This document shows, piece after piece, positions 1 through 5,453 of a DNA stretch of 12,547 nucleotides; position 1 is the stretch's first letter; each line of letters begins with the position of its first letter. Below the pieces are notes generated by a model that saw only the letters and a list, made by a program, of their open reading frames with translations, was not told the DNA's origin and ran no database searches. Source of the stretch: Chthonomonas sp. UBA6659 (GTDB lineage Bacteria > Armatimonadota > Fimbriimonadia > Fimbriimonadales > Fimbriimonadaceae); NCBI GenBank assembly GCA_002455425.1, contig DKKT01000032.1:1-12547 (forward strand), in the 5' to 3' direction. The position numbers were made by a program, and so were the translations under genes.

Positions 1-650
1 GCCATTGTGTACAGCGCGTTGCCAGGTCGCTGGGCGGTGCTTAGACGGTTCAACGAGTCGAAGGCGTAGGTGAAGAGACCGGTGCCGACGAGGTTCAAGC
101 CTGTGCGATTCCCGTTCGGGTCGTAGGCATAGGCTTGCACGAAGCCGGTGGCGTCGGTTTGGCCAGTCTGGCGACCGAGGCCGTCGAAGCTGTAGGTCGT
201 GGTCCCACCCCAGTCCGACATCGTGGTGCGACGCCCCACACGGTCGTACGCGTACGTGACGATCCTCGCGTCGGGAAGGCGTGTGACGGTGTTCTGGCCG
301 GCGGCGTCGAAGGTGTAGGTGCGCACCCGGTTTGCCGCGTCCGCCATCGTGACGGTGCGCCCGGCAAGGTCGTAACCGAATTGCCGAGCGTTTTCGCCCA
401 ACTGGTTTTGCACGAGCGCGAGGCGGCCCACGCTGTCATAGACGCTCGTGACATAGCCCCCGTTCGCATCGCGCGTCGAAACAAGACGACTTTGCGAATC
501 GTACGCGTATGTGGTCCGGAATCCCATCGCGTCGATGGTCGCTTCGGCGAGGTTCCGGTTCGAGAAGTACGCGGTGGTCGTCAACTTGCCGTTTGCGTCT
601 TGGACGACGGCCGGTCGGGTTCGTCTATGTTTCAGAAGGCCGGTTCTCAC
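1..650 (-). CDS. RHS/YD-repeat protein, partial (continues beyond left edge)
   Basis: Reading the minus strand from about 650 to 1 gives one open frame with about eight YD-type repeats at roughly 21-residue spacing, for example TTTAYF, TTYAYDSQSRLV, VTSVYDSVGRL, QFGYDLAGR, RTYTFDAAG, VTYAYDRVGR, TTYSFDGLGR and QAYAYDPNGNR. RHS repeats of this kind build the beta-cage shell that encloses a C-terminal toxin in secreted polymorphic toxins. The C-terminal core and any toxin lie outside the window. The only plausible start I see is GTG at 650, which overlaps the TGA of the preceding ORF by 4 bp; repeat homology starts about 12 codons later. There is no signal peptide or N-terminal RHS domain, so this is either an orphan, translationally coupled RHS module or the 3' part of a broken gene. 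The repeat assignment is firm; the start and intactness are not. Confidence 0.8.
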   Translation of the reverse strand, partial: MRTGLLKHRRTRPAVVQDANGKLTTTAYFSNRNLAEATIDAMGFRTTYAYDSQSRLVSTRDANGGYVTSVYDSVGRLALVQNQLGENARQFGYDLAGRTVTMADAANRVRTYTFDAAGQNTVTRLPDARIVTYAYDRVGRRTTMSDWGGTTTYSFDGLGRQTGQTDATGFVQAYAYDPNGNRTGLNLVGTGLFTYAFDSLNRLSTAQRPGNALYTM

Positions 651-997
651 CGCAAAGACTGATGGGCCATCTCCAGGAACTTCCCTTCTTGCAAGTGCTG
701 CTCGCTTGCCGTAGCACAGATCAGCCCATTGTCGTCCACCACGACCAGAAAGTCCACGCCATTTGCTCCGCTCGGAAAGTATAAAGCAGTCCAATCTCGA
801 CCACCATAGTGAAACCTGCCTGTTTGCCGTGATGCATTGCCGAACAGCGGCTCTGACTCCTTCCACGGTCGCCCAGTCAAACGCATCTCGAGCGACGATA
901 AGGATCGACGGAAAAGAGAGACCTCTCGCCAAAGATAGACCGAGAGGAAGGTGCCACAGAGAGCAACCCCAAGCAGGTAGTATGTTATCCGTCGCAT
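647..997 (-). CDS. Small single-TM protein inside the RHS locus, unknown function (possible immunity protein)
   Basis: A 116-residue protein with a short basic N-terminus (MRR) and one hydrophobic segment at about residues 4-23, then a soluble domain of about 90 residues. This predicts an inner-membrane anchor with the bulk outside the cytoplasm. I recognise no family. An AAGGA sequence lies about 10 nt before the ATG. The stop overlaps the GTG of the downstream RHS frame (GTGA at 647-650), which suggests translational coupling. Upstream, the same frame stays open to about 1099 and encodes an RHS repeat scrap, so the gene sits directly between two RHS pieces. By position it may be an immunity protein whose toxin was lost or displaced. 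That is inference, and it could also be a cargo gene of unrelated role. Confidence 0.6.
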   Translation of the reverse strand: MRRITYYLLGVALCGTFLSVYLWREVSLFRRSLSSLEMRLTGRPWKESEPLFGNASRQTGRFHYGGRDWTALYFPSGANGVDFLVVVDDNGLICATASEQHLQEGKFLEMAHQSLR

Positions 998-1099
998 GAT
1001 CGTACCGTCCTTTTCGAGGATTGTTCGTTTGTTGCTTGCCTCGTCGTAGGTGTAGGAGCCTCGCGCGCTGCCCCAAGCGTCTTCTATCCTGCAGCAGGA
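998..1099 (-). pseudogene. RHS repeat remnant, in frame with the downstream TM protein
   Basis: Between the stop of the membrane protein at 1105 and the ATG at 997, the minus strand reads SCCRIEDAWGSARGSYTYDE followed by ASNKRTILEKDGTI, with a typical GSYTYDEASNKRT YD repeat. A stop codon (TGA, 1102-1100) bounds the frame upstream. The frame then runs without interruption into the ATG of the 116-residue TM protein. I see no good start codon inside it. It is most simply the scar of a former RHS module, though the in-frame continuation could mean a fusion that starts at a non-canonical codon. Confidence 0.7.
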
Positions 1100-1104
1100 T
1101 CATA

Positions 1105-1497
1105 TCAGTCATTAGATCTTGTCACAGGCTTAAGCAAGAGGGTTAGCAAGCCAGCGATGAGAGACCCAGACGGAATGATTATCTCCAGCGGTGCGAATGC
1201 TCCAAAGCGTCCTTGAGCCGCGCCGATGGCAAGCAGGAGATATGCTCCAACTGTAGCGAGAATGCTGAGATCAGCGAACGGCATTGTCGCCATCCGACGT
1301 ATCTGCCGATGACGAATGGTGACAATGCCAAGAAGAGACATCGCGATTCCAGTGAAGGCGATGACTTGTGCCAAACTTGCCCACGCAGTACAGAGTCTAA
1401 TTGAAATGGCAAGACACGCGAGAGCGTTCAATGCTATCAAGCAACGAAAAAAGAAAGTGGGCTGGGGTGCGAACCCTTCGCTCGAGGATGCCCTCAC
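1105..1497 (-). CDS. Four-helix membrane protein, putative immunity protein for the adjacent RHS toxin tail
   Basis: A 130-residue protein dominated by four hydrophobic segments at about residues 15-34, 38-60, 76-95 and 103-123, separated by short basic or polar loops such as IRHRQIRR. It should be an inner-membrane protein. The start is GTG at 1497; its GTGA overlaps the TGA of the RHS core/tail gene by 4 bp, and AGGAAG lies about 7 nt upstream. Cognate immunity genes of polymorphic toxins usually follow the toxin gene immediately, and several that act against membrane-active or periplasmic toxins are membrane proteins. No sequence family is recognised, so the immunity role rests on position and topology. 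A sampled stretch (1321-1440) has 58 G/C in 120 bases, low for this window, consistent with module exchange. Confidence 0.72.
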   Translation of the reverse strand: MRASSSEGFAPQPTFFFRCLIALNALACLAISIRLCTAWASLAQVIAFTGIAMSLLGIVTIRHRQIRRMATMPFADLSILATVGAYLLLAIGAAQGRFGAFAPLEIIIPSGSLIAGLLTLLLKPVTRSND

Positions 1498-2261
1498 ATC
1501 GGCTTCCTGCGGCGCTTAGACCGACAGCGATCGAATCGCTTTTTGATAATGTAGTCGAGGGACTCCTCTAGCGGGCACTCTACATGGCAACAGATCCGAA
1601 TCTGACACTCCACACAGCACCAGTCTGGCAGGGGTTGTCCTCCCCCTGGTGTTGGATTGCCGCCTGGTCGGTTGCACTTCTTGTAGCAAGCATCCGTTGG
1701 CTTGCAGGATCGATAGATCTTGTTCAGGGCATTGCAGGAAGCCCAGCCTGAGCAATCACTTTCGCGGATGGCAGGTTTGCATACCAACGAGTACCAAAGG
1801 CAGACATCAAGGAAGCAATTGTATAGGGGATGTGACTTTGGAACACCAGTCAAACCGGGTGGATCGCAGATACAACCAGGTCCAAGGCCGAGCGGATCAA
1901 TGAGCGTGGCTGCACTTCCGCTGACGTAAGCATACGCCGACTCTTGCGGCCAAAGTGCATCTTTGCTTGTCCAAACCGCGATCTGGGGACTCACATGCCT
2001 ATTCCGAACGTACGAAACGTAACCTGCCCTGTACCCCCAACCCCCAATCCACAAGAACTTGGGATCCGGGCCAATGCCGGTCTTGAGCACCTGTTGGCCA
2101 TAGCCCGACCAACGGTACGTATTCAGAATCTCCCCGCCTGATACGGTCGCCACCACGGAGCCGAGAGCGTCGGTAAGATAGTCGGTCGCGGCCACGCCGG
2201 GCATGTCGGGGACTTCGCCCATGATCTGTCCGTTGATCGTGTTATACGCTTTCCAGGCCAT
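1494..2261 (-). CDS. RHS core C-terminal domain with a cysteine-rich tail, putative polymorphic toxin
   Basis: 255 residues. Residues 1-126 are the conserved end of an RHS shell: GQIMGEV, DALGSVVATV, YVRNRHVSPQIAVWTSKD, LWPQESAYAYV and the closing DPLGL at 122-126, which is the usual boundary between RHS core and variable toxin. The 129-residue tail has 17 cysteines, whereas the core has none, including a CCxxC-x4-CCxxxC block at 215-229, a proline/glycine linker (about 199-212) and a basic end (KKRF...SKRRRKPM). I recognise no toxin family; a disulfide-rich or metal-binding domain is possible. The start ATG overlaps the preceding RHS ORF stop (ATGA) and has a strong SD, GGAGGTGA. Alternatively the break is a one-base frameshift in a once continuous RHS gene. 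A candidate immunity gene overlaps the 3' end. Confidence 0.85.
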   Translation of the reverse strand: MAWKAYNTINGQIMGEVPDMPGVAATDYLTDALGSVVATVSGGEILNTYRWSGYGQQVLKTGIGPDPKFLWIGGWGYRAGYVSYVRNRHVSPQIAVWTSKDALWPQESAYAYVSGSAATLIDPLGLGPGCICDPPGLTGVPKSHPLYNCFLDVCLWYSLVCKPAIRESDCSGWASCNALNKIYRSCKPTDACYKKCNRPGGNPTPGGGQPLPDWCCVECQIRICCHVECPLEESLDYIIKKRFDRCRSKRRRKPM

Positions 2262-2683
2262 CAGCTCACCTCCCCCAGATAGTCCGTGTCATCCCATATC
2301 AGGGTCGTCACCGCGCCGTTAAGGGTGATCTCTTTGCGCCTTAGATTGTCGCCGTCATAGGCATACGTCGCCACCGTCGCCCCAGAATCCACGCGGGTCA
2401 GCCGGTTCTCTTCATCATAGCTCATCGTCAGGGCCTGGCCGGTGTCGAGGGACAGATTTTCAGGGGTCCGTCGCTGTCGGCGTGCTCGCAACCAGTAACC
2501 GACGAGCGGGACAAACAAGAGCCGCTCGCAACACAGCCAGGTGTACGGCGACTCTACCGCTGTGGTTTCAACATCACGATTTCGAGCCACTCCCGGCGAG
2601 GAGGAGCCTGTCCCTCCAGCGCCAGGTCTGCTCGTGAGGTCAAGGACGGCCGGCACCCCGCTCACGGGCAACGTCCGGGCCAC
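2261..2683 (-). CDS. RHS repeat ORF ending at the core, N-terminally disrupted
   Basis: A 140-codon ORF starting with GTG at 2683. Residues from about 79 to 140 are RHS-like: LTMSYDEENRLTRV, VATYAYDGDNLRRKE and LIWDDTDYLGEV, the last being the typical approach to the RHS core. The frame then ends in TGA overlapping the ATG of the next ORF, whose first residues (AWKAYNTINGQIMGE) are what would normally follow. Residues 1 to about 78 show no RHS character (for example WLCCERLLFVPLVGYWLRAR) and appear to come from a non-RHS segment that interrupts the RHS array. Either this is a decayed remnant read through inserted DNA, or a short coupled leader ORF to the toxin-bearing core. The RHS part is certain; expression as a protein of this exact extent is doubtful. 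Confidence 0.55.
   Translation of the reverse strand: MARTLPVSGVPAVLDLTSRPGAGGTGSSSPGVARNRDVETTAVESPYTWLCCERLLFVPLVGYWLRARRQRRTPENLSLDTGQALTMSYDEENRLTRVDSGATVATYAYDGDNLRRKEITLNGAVTTLIWDDTDYLGEVS
2266..2273 (-). promoter_or_regulatory. Strong Shine-Dalgarno for the RHS core/tail ORF
   Basis: The minus strand reads GGAGGTGA followed by GCTG and then ATG at 2261, near the best possible anti-SD match, with GGAGG ending 7 nt before the start. It lies inside the codons of the upstream RHS ORF and supports real re-initiation at 2261. The nearby glutamate-valine codons of that ORF (GAG GTG) could also create it by chance. Confidence 0.6.
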
Positions 2684-2926
2684 TTCTCGGGTGGCCCTTA
2701 ACCCTACATCGCCAGACGGTGCGACAACGGTGTTACTACGGTATTCACACGGTGTTCACATTTTGAGCCCTAGGTCTGCCTTTTGCGGCGGTCCCTTCCC
2801 GCATCGATGATTCTTTGGAGCCGATGGTGCCTGCAGTGGGAACCGTGGACCGCGCCGGCAGGGTTGCGCTTGGGGCAAGCGGTGCTCCAAAGGGAATACG
2901 GCGTGTTCATGACCGCCGGTGTCAAG
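2450..2926. other. Non-RHS segment interrupting the RHS array
   Basis: About 477 bp between two RHS pieces gives no RHS-like translation in any frame I followed and no convincing gene. A 12-bp sequence matching at 11 positions (GCCGGTGTCGAG at 2438-2449, GCCGGTGTCAAG at 2915-2926) flanks it. Apart from the 11-bp repeat array I see no terminal inverted repeats or transposase. It may be inserted DNA or a recombination junction between displaced RHS modules. Joining the two repeats does not restore one reading frame. Confidence 0.4.
2717..2760 (-). promoter_or_regulatory. Fourfold 11-bp direct repeat, candidate response-regulator operator
   Basis: Four head-to-tail 11-bp units read on the minus strand: TGTGAACACCG, TGTGAATACCG, TAGTAACACCG and TTGTCGCACCG. 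The plus strand shows ACGGT at 2716, 2727, 2738 and 2749. Exact 11-bp (one helical turn) direct repeats are the known binding layout of OmpR/PhoB-type winged-helix regulators and SARP activators, which bind tandem TTCAC- or TGTCA-like half sites. The array lies 34-77 bp upstream of the GTG of the RHS ORF at 2683. No regulator gene or clear promoter box is seen, so the function is inferred. Confidence 0.5.
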
Positions 2927-3019
2927 CGCTGCGATTCCCGGCCGCGTCATAGGTCCACGAGTCATCCGCCGTGAACGACGATCCGCTTACTGAGGAGTCG
3001 TCGATCGTGGACGGGTGGT
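2922..3019 (-). pseudogene. RHS repeat remnant
   Basis: The minus strand reads SSVSGSSFTADDSWTYDAAG and then NRSA before a stop (TGA, 2924-2922). TWTYDAAGNR-type phrases are characteristic RHS/YD repeats. The frame has no evident start and its upstream neighbour is an unrelated secreted-protein gene. It is probably the truncated edge of the RHS array. Confidence 0.65.
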
Positions 3020-3058
3020 CATGGTGTTGTTGGAGCGAGGCCTCGATAATCTTCTCAG

Positions 3059-3074
3059 GTGCTGCAAGCAGCAC
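3059..3074 (-). terminator. Small hairpin after the secreted-protein gene, weak terminator candidate
   Basis: GTGCTG-CAAG-CAGCAC is a perfect 6-bp stem with a 4-nt loop, 9 nt after the stop of the minus-strand gene ending at 3084. There is no U-tract, so intrinsic termination is doubtful; mRNA end protection is an alternative. Confidence 0.25.
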
Positions 3075-3083
3075 ACGGGGACT

Positions 3084-3788
3084 TCACGTGCGAGGAAACT
3101 TGAACGGCTTACCCTGAAGGGTCGCCCACTTCGTCTTTTGTGTTGCATCGAGGACGGAAAGGGCCTTCGATTCCGCGTCGCGACGAAAAGCCCGGATGCG
3201 GGTTTCGATCTTGGTTCGGACCTGGTCCGCGCGTTTTCCGGCTTCTTGCATAAGGTCGTTCGCTTCCTTCTCTGTCTTCGGCTTCTTCTTGCGCAAATCG
3301 GCCAGGGCCTTATCCATCTCTTGGCGTTCAAGCGCACTCGCCTTGTTTGCACCGGCGGAGAAGATTCCCTCGATTTGCTTGCGTTTCGCCTCGGACAGCC
3401 CGACTTGCTTGGCGACCTTGGGGTCGGCGAGTGCCGGCGTTCCCACTTCTTGGAGCGTGATCTCGCGCAGGCGTTTGAGTTGCGCCGCCGTGAGCTCTTT
3501 GAGGACTGCGGCACGGAGCTTCCGGTAGGCGGCCGAGGCCCGAGGGTCGAGGTCCTTCGGAGGATTCTTGGGATCGGCTTTTCTAGCCTTTTCGCCCAGC
3601 GCCTTCATCTCGGTGTTGTAGGCGTCGGCGAATCGGTTCATGGTCGCGCGCTGTTTCTCGGTGAGGCCGACCTCCTTCTGGACGGGTTTGGCCTGGAGGA
3701 TGCCGATGTCGGCGATGTCGGCGTCGAAAGTCTGGCCTGCCACGAGGGCGGCGAATCCGAGGACCAGCGAAATGAGCACTGTGCGCAT
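3084..3788 (-). CDS. Secreted helical protein with LTxxQ-like repeats, unknown function
   Basis: 234 residues from ATG at 3788, chosen because it begins a clean signal peptide (MRTVLISLVLGFAALVAG, predicted cleavage near residue 18, before QTF). A GTG 27 bp upstream would extend the frame but spoil this. The mature part is highly charged and helical, rich in K, R, E and A, with recurring phrases of the type LTEKQ, LTAAQLKRL, LSEAKRKQI and LDATQKTKW. These resemble the LTxxQ motifs of Spy/CpxP-like periplasmic proteins, which bind unfolded proteins or metal, but spacing and length differ, so I claim only a similar architecture. No SD precedes the ATG; TACGTT lies 7 nt before it, suggesting a leaderless mRNA. 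It is downstream of, and possibly separate from, the DUF885 gene. Confidence 0.8.
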   Translation of the reverse strand: MRTVLISLVLGFAALVAGQTFDADIADIGILQAKPVQKEVGLTEKQRATMNRFADAYNTEMKALGEKARKADPKNPPKDLDPRASAAYRKLRAAVLKELTAAQLKRLREITLQEVGTPALADPKVAKQVGLSEAKRKQIEGIFSAGANKASALERQEMDKALADLRKKKPKTEKEANDLMQEAGKRADQVRTKIETRIRAFRRDAESKALSVLDATQKTKWATLQGKPFKFPRT

Positions 3789-3795
3789 CGTATTG

Positions 3796-3801
3796 AACGT
3801 A
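3796..3801 (-). promoter_or_regulatory. Candidate -10 box for the secreted helical protein (leaderless)
   Basis: TACGTT on the minus strand ends 7 nt before the ATG at 3788, a spacing that would put the transcript start at or next to the start codon. No SD and no clear -35 are present. The same arrangement occurs at two other genes here. Confidence 0.35.
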
Positions 3802-3830
3802 CCCGTCACGGGCACGCCTGCGTTACAGGT

Positions 3831-5453
3831 TCAGCCGTCGAATCGCCAATCGCCGCGAAAGTCACGAGTCAAAGAGCGATTCAAGACGACCTCTCTGAGG
3901 ACCGCGAGAGGCATCTGATTCTCTCGAAGGATTCGATCGTGGAACTCACGTCGCGTGATCCCAGCGGCGTCCGCCTCACGGGCGAGGGCCCGGAGCTGGA
4001 GCCCACCGATCATGTACGCCAACTGGTAGAGCGGCGGGTAGTCGCCCGAGAAGGATCGACGGACCTCGCCTTCGGCGTTCGCTCGCTCGTGGCCGACCCG
4101 TTGGACGAGAAAGTCGATGCACTCGGCCGGCGACATCTCTCCGAGATGGAAGCGCAACGAGAAGACGATGCGGGCGCAACGATGCATCCGCCAAAACAGC
4201 ATGCCGATCCGGTCCTCGGGGCCTCGCGCGAAGTCGAGGTCCCAGAGCAACATCTCCCAGTACAGGGCCCAGCCCTCGATCCAGAACGGGGTCCCGAACG
4301 CGCGACGGTAAGGTCGGTGACGGCGGAGCATGAAGAACTGCATGTGATGCCCCGGAATCAGTTCGTGCTGCACCGTGGCGCGCGAGAAGTGGGTGTTGTT
4401 GCCGCGCATGCTCATTCGCTTCTGGTCGTGCGTCATCGTGTCGGTCGGGAAGGAGACGATGATCGTTTCGCCACCGAGAAAGAACGGGCTGACCTTCTGG
4501 GCCTCCGCCGACATCATCTCCATCCGCCACGTCTCTTCGGCTAAGGGTGGGATCGTGAGCAAATCACGTTCCTTGAGGAACCGCACCGCCTCGATCGCGA
4601 GTTCGCGAACCACGCCGGGTTGTCCTCCGGGAGGTTCGTGGAGTCCTTTCACGTGCTCGACCGCATCCATCCAGACCTCAAAGCCGAGTTCCTTGGCGGC
4701 AAGGGTCATCTCCGCCTCGCACCATGCGTATTCCCGGTCACCGATCGCGATCAGCTCCTCCGGGGTGTACGGAATCATCTCGAGGGCGAGCGCTTCTTCG
4801 AGGGCCGTCCGCCCGATCGGGAGTCCGACAATCGCCTGGTCGTCATCGGCGGGGACACCGACCAGCTTCTCCCTCAGGGTCGCGGCGTAGCGCGTCAGGG
4901 CTTCCCGGGCATCGGCGACGGGCTTCGCCAGCCACCAGGAAAAGAGGGGATCGTAGCCTTCACCATGGGTGAACCAATCCATGAGGGCGTCGCGGAGCTT
5001 GACCGCCAGGGTTGAGGCCCGGTGGGCAAGGTGAGGAGGGGCCGCCAGGTGGCCGGTCTCGACGTCGGAGCGGCACTCATCCACCGTCCGCACGAGGTTC
5101 TGGATCGACTGGGCGGCGACCTCGGGTTCGATCGGATCGAAGTCGCGCCTCGCCTCTTCGAGTCGAGTCACGATTCCTGCGAAGGGCAGCAAGGATTCAA
5201 GTTCCCCGTCACGCGCTTCTTCATGGCGAAGATCGGAGAGGTCCCGTTCGATCCGCAGACGAAGCAGGGTGGCGTCGACTTTGCCGGCTTCGTCGAGCCC
5301 GTCGAAATCGAGGGCCTCCACTCGTGCCCGCCATGCCGCGAGGTGCTTTCCGAATCGTTGGCGACGAGAGGGCGAGAGCGGCGTCGGATACCGACGGTCG
5401 AGCGCCTCGAAGTCGGCGCAGAACTCCTCGACGAGGGGGAGCAGATCGCTCAT
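3831..5453 (-). CDS. DUF885 family protein, putative zinc metallopeptidase
   Basis: 540 residues, a usual length for the DUF885 family. The hallmark HELIPGHH (363-370) matches the family's HExxPGHH zinc-binding pattern and is followed by EGWALYWE (393-400), which supplies the probable third ligand region as in gluzincin-type peptidases. Further family-like elements are VSFPTDTM before the motif and YQLAYMIGGLQLRAL near the C-terminus. There is no signal peptide or membrane segment, so it is probably cytoplasmic, unlike many DUF885 members, which are exported. The substrate is unknown; peptides are likely. The ATG overlaps the stop of the upstream PLP-enzyme gene by 4 bp (ATGA, 5450-5453) with no SD, so translation is probably coupled. 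Long antisense open frames on the plus strand here are shadows of its GC-rich codons. Confidence 0.93.
   Translation of the reverse strand: MSDLLPLVEEFCADFEALDRRYPTPLSPSRRQRFGKHLAAWRARVEALDFDGLDEAGKVDATLLRLRIERDLSDLRHEEARDGELESLLPFAGIVTRLEEARRDFDPIEPEVAAQSIQNLVRTVDECRSDVETGHLAAPPHLAHRASTLAVKLRDALMDWFTHGEGYDPLFSWWLAKPVADAREALTRYAATLREKLVGVPADDDQAIVGLPIGRTALEEALALEMIPYTPEELIAIGDREYAWCEAEMTLAAKELGFEVWMDAVEHVKGLHEPPGGQPGVVRELAIEAVRFLKERDLLTIPPLAEETWRMEMMSAEAQKVSPFFLGGETIIVSFPTDTMTHDQKRMSMRGNNTHFSRATVQHELIPGHHMQFFMLRRHRPYRRAFGTPFWIEGWALYWEMLLWDLDFARGPEDRIGMLFWRMHRCARIVFSLRFHLGEMSPAECIDFLVQRVGHERANAEGEVRRSFSGDYPPLYQLAYMIGGLQLRALAREADAAGITRREFHDRILRENQMPLAVLREVVLNRSLTRDFRGDWRFDG

Noticed and set aside
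135..662. 175-codon plus-strand open frame over the left RHS region
   Set aside because: The minus strand shows regular YD repeats throughout, so this is a shadow frame.
2716..2760. 11-bp repeats as replication iterons or a CRISPR array
   Set aside because: Units are contiguous without spacers, there is no replication gene or AT-rich unwinding region, and four 11-bp units fit a response-regulator operator better.
2756..2965. 69-codon minus-strand ORF in the non-RHS segment
   Set aside because: No SD, no motif, proline/arginine-rich composition, and it overlaps both the RHS scrap and the 11-bp repeat array.
3015..4544. 509-codon plus-strand open frame
   Set aside because: It lies antisense to the secreted helical protein and DUF885 genes, crosses both, has no domain-like content, and is explained by GC-rich codon structure of the real genes.
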